This document shows, piece by piece, positions 7,897-17,189 of a stretch of 64,000 nucleotides of DNA. The notes beneath the pieces were generated by a model. That model did not search any database. It had not been told where the DNA came from and worked only from the letters and a program-made list of their open reading frames with translations. Position 1 is the stretch's first letter, and the number at the start of each line of letters is the position of its first letter. The stretch comes from Paraburkholderia sp. NMBU_R16 (lineage in GTDB: Bacteria; Pseudomonadota; Gammaproteobacteria; Burkholderiales; Burkholderiaceae). Both the position numbers and the translations under genes were made by a program. The DNA is taken from positions 1 through 64,000 of the forward strand of contig NZ_JAAAYE010000017.1 of NCBI RefSeq assembly GCF_013282575.1, given 5' to 3'.

Positions 7897-9006
7897 TCAG
7901 GGCGTGATCTTTGCTGTCGACAGCAACCATCCCAGCGAAGCGCTATACCAGAGCGGCGCCGTGACTTCGAGATTGATGTCGTGTCCCGAAGCCGGAACGA
8001 CGAACGACGTCACGCTGGGGCTCGCGCTGTAATACGGCCGCTCGGCGCTTTGCAGCGACGCGGAGGTCGAACAATCGGCGGCGCCGTTGCCGCAAAAAAT
8101 CACGTCGTCTTGTCCGTCCACGATGAGAATCGGCACGTTGATGAAGGCCGAATAATACGTCGCCGAACCTTGGGCGGTTGCAAATACGCCGTTGAGCTCA
8201 GTTTGCGTAGCCGTCTGCTTCGTCTTTTCATCGAGCTGAACGACGTTCGGATCGGTCGTCGCCGGGTAATAGAACATCGCGTTGCGTGCACCGGGCCGCG
8301 TGGTCAGATAGCCGGCGTCGAGCCCGAGGTTTTGAAACGCGGGGTCTTGCTGCGCCGGGTAGATGTCCTGCGAAAGGATGGTGCCGATCGTCGAACTCAT
8401 CTTGTGTGCAATGCCGGTCAGGATGACGGCATCGACATCGCGATATTGGCCGGCTTCGACCCACGACGTATAGGATCCGAGCGAATGGCCGGCGAGAACG
8501 ACATGCTTGAACGTATAGCCGTTGATCTGACCTTGCCGTAACGCTTGCACCAGCTCGTGCGCGACATAACCGTTCGAGTTGACCGAGATATCGGTGCTCA
8601 CCGGGTGGGAACTGAGCCCGTCGCCGATCCGGTCATAGACGAATACGGCGTAGCCCGCGTTCGTCATGAAGTTGCGATACGAATAGACCTGGGGGATATA
8701 CGGCCAATCCCAGTAGTTGTGATCGTACGTGGCTCCGTGCACGGTCAGGATGACCGAATTCGCTTGACCCGATGCCGGCAGGCAGAGCTTGCCGGAAACC
8801 GAATAGGCCTTGGGCCCACCCTCGGCCAGCGCTACGGGTACCGTGACGGGCTGGCAGGTCGTCGCAGCGCTCGCCTGGGCGGACGCGTTATCGCAAACGA
8901 ACGATGACAGGCCGAGTGACGCAATCGCAATGAGCAATTTCGATGCGCGGGACAAGCGCTTTCCGGCGCGCCTTGCGGCTTTCCCAATCGGCGTTGTTTT
9001 CATCAT
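7897..9006 (-). CDS. Secreted alpha/beta hydrolase
   Basis: This 369-residue protein has an N-terminal signal peptide (basic KAARRAGKRLSRASK, then LLIAIASLGLSSFV and an Ala-rich cleavage region ASAQASA), so it acts in the periplasm or outside. An alpha/beta-hydrolase fold follows. HGATYDHNYW is an oxyanion-type HG motif, LAGHSLGSYTSW is the nucleophile elbow with its Ser, and the C-terminal SGHDINLE supplies the His. ILIVDGQDDVIFC fits the acid strand. Lipase, esterase or dienelactone-hydrolase-like activity is possible; the substrate is unknown. Start 9006 (or 9003; two ATGs in a row) has AGAGG upstream. Confidence 0.8.
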   Translation of the reverse strand: MMKTTPIGKAARRAGKRLSRASKLLIAIASLGLSSFVCDNASAQASAATTCQPVTVPVALAEGGPKAYSVSGKLCLPASGQANSVILTVHGATYDHNYWDWPYIPQVYSYRNFMTNAGYAVFVYDRIGDGLSSHPVSTDISVNSNGYVAHELVQALRQGQINGYTFKHVVLAGHSLGSYTSWVEAGQYRDVDAVILTGIAHKMSSTIGTILSQDIYPAQQDPAFQNLGLDAGYLTTRPGARNAMFYYPATTDPNVVQLDEKTKQTATQTELNGVFATAQGSATYYSAFINVPILIVDGQDDVIFCGNGAADCSTSASLQSAERPYYSASPSVTSFVVPASGHDINLEVTAPLWYSASLGWLLSTAKITP

Positions 9007-9419
9007 GTTTGACCTCTTTCGAAGAAAGGTGAAGACGAGCGACGATATGCGCTGCGCGGCGAACTGCTGCGTGCAACGCTCGAAGCGCGTCGGAAGATCG
9101 GATCGGTCCGTTTTGTAACGAATGTGAATGCCGCGGCGGGGCGCCGCGTTCGCGACAGCGGCGGCCGGACCGGAGCCTATGGTAGACAGGCACCTCTGTC
9201 CCGGCGACGCTGATCCTCGTAGAACGGACGCCGTTGAATCGCCTTCACCACGCCAGTTGTATGCGGTGTTCCCGAGCCGCATAAATTGCCAAATCGCGAC
9301 GCATTGACGATCGGTTAAAGATCGGACGAATGTCGCCGTTAAAGACGTTGGACGATGCGCCGCCAATCGCGCGACGACGCTGCAATTCGGACTTGACGAA
9401 TGGCTTACGGGAAAAAACG

Positions 9420-11243
9420 ATGCTCCGGGGGATACTGAAAACGATCGTCGTGCTGGCGTGTTCCTGTACGCTCGGCGCATCGGCGAACGGGGCGGACACA
9501 ATCGCGCCGGCGCCCGGTTTGTTGCAATCCCCGGAGCGGGCGGCCGGTATCGTGTCCGAGCATCAGCGCGACAGTTATCGGTCGGTTCTCGATGCTTATC
9601 GCGCCGGGCTTGTGCAGCATCCGCATGATGTGGCGCTTGCAGTGGCGCAATGCGGGTTCATTCAACGCTTCGCGTGGTCGGAAGACCTGGAGTGGAGCGA
9701 TGCGGCAGCGAAGGATTTCACCGCCTGCCAGCATATGCTCGACGAGCGCTTTCCAGGTCAACCCGAGGTTGCTCTTTTCGTGCTGGAGCATCGTTACGGC
9801 AAAGATGCGCTTGCTTACGGCGAGCCGTTGCTCGCGCACTCCTCGGAATGGACTCCGGCGCAGCGTACGCGGCTTCATGCGGCGCTTTCGCGCGCCTATT
9901 CGGCAGTGAAAGACGCGAAGCACGCGGGCGAGCAAGCGCTGCGCACGGTCGAACTCGATCCGTCGAACCCGTGCCTCGTCGAGGCGCTGCGCTATCTCGT
10001 GCGCTCGAGGCGCACTGACGAGGCGCAGCGGATGCTGGCCAGTGCGCCTGTCACGAAGACGATCTGGCTCGAAGCCCAACGCATCAATACGGCGGCTGAA
10101 CTGTTCCCGGGGGCGCAGGCACGCGACGAACTCATGCGTGCCAGACACGCCGGCTTGAAGATCGATGCCTATACGTCGGCGCGCGCGTTGTTTCGGGCAG
10201 GCGACGTGGCAAGCGCGGAGGCGGCGCTTGTCGCAGAAAAGCAGCCATCGAAATTCATGACACCGCAGAACCGACAGATTCGACTCGATGTTGCGTTCAA
10301 TGCGGGCAACTCGCTCGCGGCGGCCGATCTTTTGCGCGACGAATACGACCGCACGCACCGAGCGATGCCGCTCGTCTCTGCCTACGCGCGCTTGCTCGAT
10401 CTTTCGCCGAAGATGCTGATGCGCGCCGATCTCTTGCCGCTCGCCGGCGCGTTGATTGTGTACACGGTCCTGCTGGTTGCCGCACCAGGTCTGCTGTTGT
10501 TTCCTGCTCACTATCGCGGCCTCCTGCGCGCACGGGCAAAAAAGGTCAGCGAGCCGCTTTTCGGGCGCATCGGTTTGCGGCATGCGTGGTGGGCTTTGTC
10601 GTCGATGTATTTTGCGCTGTATGTGTTCGGCGGATTTCGCGTGGGTACCGCATCGCTATCGCCGGCTCACGGCACGGTGCTGCGCGACGGCTGGCAACAG
10701 GGCGTAGCGAGCTCGTACATCTGGTCGCTCGCCGTCATGGCGCTCGGTCTCGCATGGGTGGCAGTGCGCTTTTCGTGGCGCGAGTGGCTCGGCAGCGGCG
10801 AATGGAAAAAAGCCTGGTTCGTCCCGCCCGCGCTCTATCTCGGGTGGAGCCTATTGACGTTCGTCGTCAGCCATCACTCGATGCCGGCCGGCGGTCCCGG
10901 TGTCGGCTGGCAATTGGCATTCATTACGGGCGCGCATTCGATAGGCGGTCTGGCGCTGCCATTGCTGATCTTTGCGGTGGCCGTGCCCATTATCGAGGAA
11001 CTGATTTTTCGGGGTTGCCTGCTCGGAGGATTGTCCCGCCATATCAGCTTCGGGTGGGCCAACGTCATGCAGGCCGCGCTTTTTGCGGCGCTTCATCAGG
11101 ATATGTCACATTTCGTGCAACGCTTCGTCCTTGCGCTGATCGCCGGATGGTTAGTGAGGAAAACTAAAGGACTTGCGATGCCGATCGCCATGCATGGCGT
11201 TGTCAACATGTTCTTCGTATTGGCTGTTGTCCGGAACCTCTGA
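9420..11243 (+). CDS. TPR-repeat protein fused to a CPBP-family intramembrane protease
   Basis: This 607-residue protein starts with a signal or anchor segment (LKTIVVLACSCTLGASA). A helical TPR-like region of ~330 residues follows (AYRAGLVQHPHDVALAVAQC; HAGEQALRTVELDPSNPC), probably in the periplasm. From about residue 345 there are several membrane helices with the CPBP (CAAX protease/bacteriocin processing) motifs: EELIFRG near 525 (EExxxR), ALHQDMSHF (first His) and MHGVVN (second His). These residues bind metal or catalyse in Rce1-like glutamic proteases. Linking such a protease to a large periplasmic TPR domain is unusual and suggests substrate recruitment. ATG 9420 is chosen over the upstream in-frame ATG at 9330 because the signal segment then sits at the N-terminus. 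Confidence 0.8.
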   Translation: MLRGILKTIVVLACSCTLGASANGADTIAPAPGLLQSPERAAGIVSEHQRDSYRSVLDAYRAGLVQHPHDVALAVAQCGFIQRFAWSEDLEWSDAAAKDFTACQHMLDERFPGQPEVALFVLEHRYGKDALAYGEPLLAHSSEWTPAQRTRLHAALSRAYSAVKDAKHAGEQALRTVELDPSNPCLVEALRYLVRSRRTDEAQRMLASAPVTKTIWLEAQRINTAAELFPGAQARDELMRARHAGLKIDAYTSARALFRAGDVASAEAALVAEKQPSKFMTPQNRQIRLDVAFNAGNSLAAADLLRDEYDRTHRAMPLVSAYARLLDLSPKMLMRADLLPLAGALIVYTVLLVAAPGLLLFPAHYRGLLRARAKKVSEPLFGRIGLRHAWWALSSMYFALYVFGGFRVGTASLSPAHGTVLRDGWQQGVASSYIWSLAVMALGLAWVAVRFSWREWLGSGEWKKAWFVPPALYLGWSLLTFVVSHHSMPAGGPGVGWQLAFITGAHSIGGLALPLLIFAVAVPIIEELIFRGCLLGGLSRHISFGWANVMQAALFAALHQDMSHFVQRFVLALIAGWLVRKTKGLAMPIAMHGVVNMFFVLAVVRNL

Positions 11244-11380
11244 ATGCCAAGCTTTCGTTTCGTAATGAAAGCCGAACAACCGTAGGGAAGACCGAAGGGC
11301 AGAAAAAACACGTTTGCGCTTTCGCTGCACAATCCGGCCACTCGAACGCGGATAACGGTCCGCTTGATGGGAGGTCGCAG

Positions 11381-12874
11381 ATGAGCGAAGTTAGCCGCAT
11401 AAGGGGTGGTCAAGAGCACTCCGTCGTATCGGGCCCGCAAGCGGACGAGAAATCCGATTCGAAGGCTTCGGTTCGATCGATACGAGGAAGGCTTGGCGAA
11501 ATCGCGTCGAAAGCTCGACCGATAGCGTCCGCAGTTACTGGGGCAGCGGCGGACGCCGCAACGGCGGCACGACGATCGGCAACATGGAGAAATGCATCCG
11601 ACCGGCTGACAATGGCGGCGCATCGTCCTTTGACGGCGGCGTCCGATGCGGCCTGGATCGGACGATTGCCGGGCGGTCAGCGTGTTAGAAGCGCGCTGAC
11701 GCAGGCCGCTGAAAAAGCGGCTGTCGCACGTGCAATGGGTCCCAATCTAAAGACTCTGCTCGGCGACATCAATCCGCTCGACGCGGCGATCGACACCCAC
11801 CAGCGCGAACAAATGCTAAGCGCGATAAAGAATCTGGGTTTGAGGGCGGAAATCGCAGTTGTCGACGAGAACGGCCAATTGAGCCCGGCAGACAGCAAAG
11901 TCTTCGAACAGATTTACATGGAAAACTTCCCGGCCGCCGAGGCAGTTCCGGTCAAGACGATCCAGGCGGCAATGTCAAATCGAAAGGCGGCCGGCACGGA
12001 ACTGGACGGCAAGCGTTTCACGCTCTGCTACACGGGCAAGCTGCCGGGGGAACCCGAAGACAAGCGCCGGCCACTCGCATTCGCGCAAGGCGGCACGCTC
12101 GATGCCGGCGAAAACGGCATGGTCAGTTTTGCCGAGTATCTTGCCGTCCAGGACGACTTTCGCGGCCATGGCATGCTGCATGTGATGCTGGGCTTCGTCA
12201 ACGCATCGGCGATGGCCGCGGTCGCGAAGCATAATCAAACGACGGGCGAAAACAATGCAATGCTGGGAGCAGTGTGGGAAATCGATCCGAAGGGGCGCGG
12301 CGAGATTGCGGAGGACCGCCTCTATACGATTCAACGCAACCGGATTTATGACCGTGCCGGCGCGCTAGTCGTCATGGGGCAAACGAACGATGAGCGACTC
12401 GTACCAGTGCACGCGCAGCCCGATGTGACACCTGACGGCAATACCGGCAATTGGCATCTGCATTTTGTCTACCGTCCCAACCCCGGCAGCCCTGCATTCG
12501 ACAAGGACGCACTCGTGGCCGCCAGCCGGAGCTACGACGACTATTTCCGTGACTGGGCGGCAACCGGCCAGCCGGGCGTTGACGAAGCCAAGATCGTCGA
12601 AGCGGCCCGGTATAAGGATGAGTCACATGCAGGGTTCGAAGAAGTCGCGCTGATGAAGCCGAGCGATGCGCCGAGCGACTGGGACATGTCACGCGATGAT
12701 CCGCTCGTCGCCCAGATCGTCGCGGAAGGATTCGGACTTGTTCGCGGGGATGGGTCAAGCTACAGCGACGCGGATTTCGCGAATCCGACTATCAGGAACG
12801 AGATCGCCGATCGTGCGGCGGCCGCCTTTGCGCGCGAACTCGAGGAGGCGAACGCGGCCGCGGAGGCCAAGTAA
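11381..12874 (+). CDS. Uncharacterised protein with GNAT-like motif, candidate translocated effector
   Basis: A 497-residue soluble protein. The first ~110 residues are Ser/Ala/Arg-rich without a Sec signal (EHSVVSGPQADEKSDSKAS), as in type III effectors. A central region (about 230-310) resembles a GNAT acetyltransferase core: VSFAEYLAVQDDFRGHGMLH, a likely strand-plus-CoA-loop (V-x-x-x-FRG-x-G-M), then NNAMLGAVWEIDP. The C-terminal half (WHLHFVYRPNPGSPAFDKD; ARSYDDYF-like) matches nothing I recognise. GGGAGG stands six bases before ATG 11381. The gene stands alone between the CPBP protease and ahpC. The acetyltransferase role is tentative. Confidence 0.6.
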   Translation: MSEVSRIRGGQEHSVVSGPQADEKSDSKASVRSIRGRLGEIASKARPIASAVTGAAADAATAARRSATWRNASDRLTMAAHRPLTAASDAAWIGRLPGGQRVRSALTQAAEKAAVARAMGPNLKTLLGDINPLDAAIDTHQREQMLSAIKNLGLRAEIAVVDENGQLSPADSKVFEQIYMENFPAAEAVPVKTIQAAMSNRKAAGTELDGKRFTLCYTGKLPGEPEDKRRPLAFAQGGTLDAGENGMVSFAEYLAVQDDFRGHGMLHVMLGFVNASAMAAVAKHNQTTGENNAMLGAVWEIDPKGRGEIAEDRLYTIQRNRIYDRAGALVVMGQTNDERLVPVHAQPDVTPDGNTGNWHLHFVYRPNPGSPAFDKDALVAASRSYDDYFRDWAATGQPGVDEAKIVEAARYKDESHAGFEEVALMKPSDAPSDWDMSRDDPLVAQIVAEGFGLVRGDGSSYSDADFANPTIRNEIADRAAAAFARELEEANAAAEAK

Positions 12875-12881
12875 AAAGGCC

Positions 12882-12902
12882 GCGGCCCGTCCCACGGGCC
12901 GC
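12882..12902. terminator. Hairpin after the GNAT-like gene
   Basis: GCGGCCCGT and ACGGGCCGC form a 9-bp stem with a 3-base loop, seven bases after the stop at 12874. The T-run lies on the minus-strand side (GCCTTTTTAC), so it would end minus-strand transcripts more efficiently than plus-strand ones. Confidence 0.5.
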
Positions 12903-12943
12903 ACTCTGGTTGGTGCAATGGGGCCGATAGCTTCCGCCAATGC

Positions 12944-12979
12944 GATTGATATTGACAATCAAATTCACGGATCGATAGC
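12944..12979 (+). promoter_or_regulatory. Candidate OxyR site and sigma-70 promoter of ahpC
   Basis: GATTG-N7-CAATC (12944-12960) has the dyad geometry of OxyR half-sites (ATxG-N7-CxAT, centred on a LysR-type T-N11-A). It overlaps TTGACA (12952-12957), 16 bases before GATAGC (12974-12979), a plausible -35/-10 pair 50 bases before ahpC. The tie to OxyR is from the family's known regulation; no oxyR gene is in the window. Confidence 0.45.
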
Positions 12980-13030
12980 TTCGCGTCATACTGCACTCAC
13001 TTTCCAACCCAACCAGAGGATTTACGCGAA

Positions 13031-13594
13031 ATGTCGATCATCAACAGCCAAGTCAAGCCGTTCAAGGCCACCGCCTACCACAATGGCGACTTCGTGACGG
13101 TCACGGACGAGACGTTCAAAGGCAAGTGGTCCGTCGTTTTCTTCTACCCGGCCGATTTCACATTTGTCTGCCCGACCGAGCTTGGCGATCTGGCTGATCG
13201 TTATGCCGAATTCCAGAAGCTCGGCGTCGAAATCTACAGCGTCTCGACGGACACGCACTTCACGCACAAGGCGTGGCACGACACGTCGGACACGATCGCC
13301 AAGATCAAATATCCGATGATCGCGGATCCGACGCGTGCGATTGCGCAAAACTTCGATGTCCTCATCGAAGAAGAAGGTCTGGCATTGCGTGGCACCTTCG
13401 TCATCAACCCCGAAGGCCAAATCAAGCTGTGCGAAGTCCATGACAACGGTATCGGCCGCGATGCAGGGGAACTGCTGCGCAAGGTGCAAGCTGCGCAATA
13501 CATCGCGGCTCATCCGGGCGAAGTCTGCCCCGCGAAGTGGACGCCCGGCGCCGAAACGCTGACCCCGTCGCTCGATCTCGTCGGCAAGATCTAA
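13031..13594 (+). CDS. ahpC: Alkyl hydroperoxide reductase subunit C (2-Cys peroxiredoxin)
   Basis: A 187-residue typical 2-Cys peroxiredoxin that reduces hydrogen peroxide, organic hydroperoxides and peroxynitrite in the cytoplasm. The peroxidatic Cys47 lies in FTFVCPTE and the resolving Cys166 in GEVCPAKW, at the same spacing and length as E. coli AhpC. AhpF, its electron donor, is encoded 92 bases downstream, so the two form an operon. AGAGGA stands upstream of ATG 13031. A hairpin between the genes probably sets AhpC production above AhpF. The OxyR-like site upstream suggests peroxide induction. Confidence 0.97.
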   Translation: MSIINSQVKPFKATAYHNGDFVTVTDETFKGKWSVVFFYPADFTFVCPTELGDLADRYAEFQKLGVEIYSVSTDTHFTHKAWHDTSDTIAKIKYPMIADPTRAIAQNFDVLIEEEGLALRGTFVINPEGQIKLCEVHDNGIGRDAGELLRKVQAAQYIAAHPGEVCPAKWTPGAETLTPSLDLVGKI

Positions 13595-13614
13595 GCCTTT
13601 CCCGCCCGGCTGAT

Positions 13615-13641
13615 GCGGCGCCCTCTGCGCGATGGCGCCGC
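13615..13641 (+). terminator. Intercistronic hairpin between ahpC and ahpF
   Basis: GCGGCGCC (13615-13622) and GGCGCCGC (13634-13641) form an 8-bp stem with an 11-base loop. Without a T-run it may act as a partial terminator or RNA-stabilising element, lowering ahpF relative to ahpC. Confidence 0.4.
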
Positions 13642-13686
13642 GTGCAGCCTGCCTCTTTCCGCCCCATTCGACATACCGGATAAGCC

Positions 13687-15288
13687 ATGCTCGACGCCAA
13701 TCTCAAGACCCAACTGAAAACGTATTTGGACAAAGTCACGCGGCCTATCGAGATTGTCGCATCGGTCGACGACTCGGCCAAATCGCAAGAGCTGCTCGCG
13801 CTATTGCGCGAGATCGCCACGCTGACCGAACGCGTCGCCGTCATCGAACGGCGTGACGACGACGAACGCAAACCGTCGTTTTCGATCTGTGAGCCCGGCA
13901 AGGCCGCCGGCATCCGGTTCGCCGGCATTCCAATGGGGCACGAATTCACGTCGCTCGTGCTCGCGCTGCTTCAAGTGGGCGGCCACCCCATCAAGCTCGA
14001 ACAAGCGGTGATCGACCAAATCCGCGAGCTCGACGGCGATTACACGTTCGAAACGTATTTCTCGCTGAGCTGCCAGAACTGTCCGGAGGTGGTGCAAGCG
14101 CTGAACGTCATGGCGCTCATCAATCCGCGTATCCGTCATATCGCGATCGATGGTGCGCTGTTTCAGGACGAAGTCGAGTCGCGCCAGATCATGGCCGTAC
14201 CCACGATGTTCCTCAACGGTGAGGTATTCGGGCAAGGCCGTAGCGGTGTCAAGGAAATTCTCGCCAAGCTCGACGGCAACGCCGGCGCGAAGGCCGCCAA
14301 GGCGCTCGAAACCAAGCCTGTTTTCGATATGCTCATCGTCGGTGGCGGCCCCGCGGGCGCCGCTGCCGCGATTTATGCCGCGCGCAAAGGTATCGCGACG
14401 GGTGTCGCGGCCGAGCGCTTCGGTGGTCAGGTACTCGATACGCTCGCCATCGAGAATTTCGTTTCGGTGCGGGAAACGGAAGGCCCGAAGTTTGCCGTCG
14501 CGCTGGAAGAGCACGTGAAGCACTATGAAGTCGACATCATGGACGCGCAGCGGGCGCAGGCGCTCGTGCCCGGCGAAATCAACGAAATTCATCTGGCCAA
14601 CGGTGCGGTGCTGAAGGCGAGGACTGTCGTGTTGGCCACGGGAGCGCGCTGGCGCGAAATCGGTGTGCCGGGCGAGCGCGAGTATCGCAATCGCGGTGTG
14701 GCGTACTGTCCGCACTGCGATGGTCCGCTCTTCAAAGGTAAGCGCGTGGCCGTCATCGGTGGTGGCAATTCGGGTGTCGAAGCGGCGATCGATCTCGCCG
14801 GCATCGTGCGGGAAGTCACGTTGCTGGAATACGGCGAAACGCTGCGCGCGGACGAAGTGCTGCAACGCAAGCTGCGCAGCCTTTCGAACGTGACGGTCGT
14901 GACGCGGGCGCAGACGACGCAGATCGAAGGCGCCGGCAAGAAAGTGACGGCGCTCAGCTATAACGACTTGCGTTCGACCGAGACGAGGCGCATCGAACTC
15001 GAAGGCGTGTTCGTGCAGATCGGACTCGTTCCGAACACCGAATGGTTGAAGGGAACCATCGAGCTTTCTTCGCACGGCGAAATCGTAGTCGATGCGAAAG
15101 GCGCGACGTCGCTGCCGGGCGTGTTCGCGGCCGGTGACGTTACGACGACCCCGTTCAAGCAGATCGTGATTGCCGTCGGCGAAGGGGCCAAAGCGTCGTT
15201 GGGTGCTTTCGATTACCTGATTCGCAGCGGCACGGGGCAGCCGATCAGCGTGCCTGCGAATCGGGAAGCCGAAGCCGCGCTTGCTTGA
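13687..15288 (+). CDS. ahpF: Alkyl hydroperoxide reductase subunit F
   Basis: This 533-residue flavoprotein uses NADH to re-reduce AhpC. The N-terminal double-thioredoxin domain carries CQNC (Cys129/Cys132). The FAD-binding motif [11 protein letters not shown] begins near 218, the thioredoxin-reductase-like redox pair CPHC is Cys341/Cys344, the NAD motif [12 protein letters not shown] follows, and a C-terminal FAD motif GVFAAGDVT closes the fold. Length and order match E. coli AhpF. It is second in the ahpCF operon, followed by a strong hairpin. Confidence 0.97.
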   Translation: MLDANLKTQLKTYLDKVTRPIEIVASVDDSAKSQELLALLREIATLTERVAVIERRDDDERKPSFSICEPGKAAGIRFAGIPMGHEFTSLVLALLQVGGHPIKLEQAVIDQIRELDGDYTFETYFSLSCQNCPEVVQALNVMALINPRIRHIAIDGALFQDEVESRQIMAVPTMFLNGEVFGQGRSGVKEILAKLDGNAGAKAAKALETKPVFDMLIVGGGPAGAAAAIYAARKGIATGVAAERFGGQVLDTLAIENFVSVRETEGPKFAVALEEHVKHYEVDIMDAQRAQALVPGEINEIHLANGAVLKARTVVLATGARWREIGVPGEREYRNRGVAYCPHCDGPLFKGKRVAVIGGGNSGVEAAIDLAGIVREVTLLEYGETLRADEVLQRKLRSLSNVTVVTRAQTTQIEGAGKKVTALSYNDLRSTETRRIELEGVFVQIGLVPNTEWLKGTIELSSHGEIVVDAKGATSLPGVFAAGDVTTTPFKQIVIAVGEGAKASLGAFDYLIRSGTGQPISVPANREAEAALA

Positions 15289-15317
15289 GGCGGGTTCGAA
15301 AACCGCAAGAGCGAAAA

Positions 15318-15360
15318 CGAACGGCGGGCACCGCTCCATTCGAGCGATGCCCGCCGTTCG
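15318..15360. terminator. Terminator hairpin between ahpF and the convergent Fae homologue
   Basis: CGAACGGCGGGCA (15318-15330) and TGCCCGCCGTTCG (15348-15360) form a perfect 13-bp stem with a 17-base loop. It sits 30 bases after ahpF and 43 bases after the convergent gene ending at 15403, so it could serve both strands. Confidence 0.65.
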
Positions 15361-15402
15361 TCGTTCAGCGTTTATCGGGCCGCTTGTCGCCAGGTACCGT
15401 TT

Positions 15403-15936
15403 TCAGCTCCAGTCATCCATATCGTGCTTGATCGCATGACGGTTGGCGATCAGCGTCTCGACGCTCGGCTCGTTCGACATGGCGCGTTGGATGGCGAGCT
15501 TGGTTGCTTCGTAGTTTGTGCGATACATATCCTTCTTGTCCAAGTCCGGATCCGTCACGCACCGTGGATCGATCCAGACGAGGCTGATGATGCATAGCTC
15601 GTTGGCCTGATCTTTCGGCAAAATGCCTTCGATCAGGCAATCGACGACGGCATCCGCGGTGGCCGATTGCACGACGCCGCCGAAAAGCTCGATGGTTGCC
15701 ATATCCTTCAACGTCACCTTCGGGACCATGATCGTGGCCGGACGCACCATTTGGTTGCAGGCTCGAATGGCGAACATCGCCGTATGGCCTTTCGTTTGGG
15801 CCATCATATTGGCGAAGGCGTGCCCGACCGGGCCGTCGACGCGGCCGATCAAAATCTCGGGCATCGCATCGGTGGCCTGGCCCGGCGCCGCGAACACGGT
15901 AGCTTCGCCCGCGCGAAAGGTCATATCAATGGACAT
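15403..15936 (-). CDS. Formaldehyde-activating-enzyme (Fae) homologue, possibly non-canonical
   Basis: A 177-residue member of the Fae family, whose founding enzyme condenses formaldehyde with tetrahydromethanopterin. The family core is clear: EILIGRVDGPVGHAFANMM, GHTAMFAIRACNQMVRPAT, PKVTLKD. In the classical enzyme the first core strand is preceded by a catalytic His (AHIDLIIG-type); here the position reads AMPEILIG, so that His seems absent, though His39 is nearby. No other methanopterin-pathway gene lies in the window. ATG 15936 with AAGGAGT is preferred over the upstream ATG at 16017. The role may be formaldehyde binding or something else. Confidence 0.8.
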   Translation of the reverse strand: MSIDMTFRAGEATVFAAPGQATDAMPEILIGRVDGPVGHAFANMMAQTKGHTAMFAIRACNQMVRPATIMVPKVTLKDMATIELFGGVVQSATADAVVDCLIEGILPKDQANELCIISLVWIDPRCVTDPDLDKKDMYRTNYEATKLAIQRAMSNEPSVETLIANRHAIKHDMDDWS

Positions 15937-16131
15937 GGGAATCGACTCCTTATGAAAGTGCTGCGATAAACGATTGAATATTCGTATTCCGGCAATCGAA
16001 GGGGGCGGTGAATGCAATGTTGATGCCGGCTGTGGAAGGGCCGCCGCGGGCCCCCGCTGGCGTTTGTCGCGGGAGCAAAGTGTCAGCGTTCCGATACATA
16101 GTGATCCGTCGTGGCCGGACTCGGGTTGCCG

Positions 16132-16551
16132 CTATTGCCCGATGAGGTGGAGCACGATATCGCGCGTATGCGGTTGCCGCCGGTGTTCGAACACGTAGAT
16201 GCCTTGCCAGCTGCCCAGCACGAGCCGGCCGTTTTCGAGTGGAACGGCCAACTGGACTTGTGTCAGCGCGGTGCGCAGATGTGCCGGCATGTCGTCCGGG
16301 CCCTCCGTGTCATGCTCGTACCGGTTCGGGTCTTCGGGCGCGACGGTCTCGAAATAGCGCTCGAGATCGCGGCGCACCGAAGGATCTGCATTTTCCTGTA
16401 TGAGCAGCGAGGCCGAAGTATGGCGGCAAAAAACGGTGAGCAAGCCGTTGTCGATCGGTTGGCGATCGACGAACTCGCTAACCTCCGTCGTGATCTCGAC
16501 GAGTCCTCGGCGGTGCGTGCCGACATGCAGATGTTCGAGGGCTTGGCGCAT
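16132..16551 (-). CDS. YjbQ/UPF0047 family protein (secondary thiamine-phosphate synthase-like)
   Basis: This 139-residue YjbQ-family protein is a small trimer-forming beta-barrel. The conserved core is visible: TVFCRHTSASLLIQENADP, RYEHDTEGPDDMPAHL, VPLENGRLVLGSWQGIYVFE, then HRRQPHTRDIVLHL. The His and Asp residues probably bind metal, and weak thiamine-phosphate synthase activity has been reported for the family. ATG 16551 has GGAGGA upstream. It is divergent from the acetyltransferase at 16649, with 97 bases between them. Confidence 0.9.
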   Translation of the reverse strand: MRQALEHLHVGTHRRGLVEITTEVSEFVDRQPIDNGLLTVFCRHTSASLLIQENADPSVRRDLERYFETVAPEDPNRYEHDTEGPDDMPAHLRTALTQVQLAVPLENGRLVLGSWQGIYVFEHRRQPHTRDIVLHLIGQ

Positions 16552-16648
16552 TTGGGGTTCCTCCGGAACGGCAGTTCCTGCACAACGGAACCAAAGGTAA
16601 CATGCTCTTGCGAAGAACTCGCAACCCAACAGAGGAGTCAATAAGCGA

Positions 16649-17146
16649 ATGGAAATTGCGATACGGGACGCGATACCCGCCGATGCGTCCGTCATCCTCG
16701 GCTTCATCAAGGAATTGGCAACTTACGAGAAGGCTGCGGATCAGGTCGTTGCCACGGTCGAGTCGATCCGGGGCGGCCTTTTCGGCGACGGCGCACACAT
16801 TCATGCGCGCATCTGCGAAGTGGATGGCGAGCCTGCTGGCTTTGCCCTTTACTTCTTTTCTTTTTCGACATGGCAGGGACGCAAAGGCCTGTACCTGGAG
16901 GATCTTTACGTCACACCGCGCTTTCGCGGCGCGGGCGCCGGCAAACACTTGCTGCACGATCTCGCCAGAATTGCCGTCGCTACGGGATGCGGACGTTTCG
17001 AATGGAGCGTGCTCGATTGGAACGAACCGGCCATTCGGTTCTATGAATCCGTTGGCGCGAAACCGCAGAGCGAATGGGTCCGCTATCGCTTGACCGGCGA
17101 CGCATTGCAAGCATTTGCGGACGACCGCGAGATTAAGGTCGATTGA
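16649..17146 (+). CDS. GNAT N-acetyltransferase (diamine acetyltransferase-like)
   Basis: A 165-residue cytoplasmic GNAT enzyme of the spermidine/spermine or diamine N1-acetyltransferase type. LYLEDLYVTPRFRGAGAGKH is the acetyl-CoA loop (R-x-x-G-x-G/A) and LDWNEPAIRFYESVGA the C-terminal motif with its usual Tyr. The N-terminal IRDAIPADASVILGFIKELA is typical of this subfamily. The substrate is probably a polyamine or a small amine such as thialysine; sequence alone does not decide. Confidence 0.88.
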   Translation: MEIAIRDAIPADASVILGFIKELATYEKAADQVVATVESIRGGLFGDGAHIHARICEVDGEPAGFALYFFSFSTWQGRKGLYLEDLYVTPRFRGAGAGKHLLHDLARIAVATGCGRFEWSVLDWNEPAIRFYESVGAKPQSEWVRYRLTGDALQAFADDREIKVD

Positions 17147-17189
17147 GGGCTGCGCCGTTCTGCGCGCGTTATCCCCTGCGTCGAATCAG

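Noticed and set aside
13801-15339. 512-codon frame antisense to ahpF
   Set aside because: A shadow of strong GC bias in the third codon position; ahpF on the other strand is certain.
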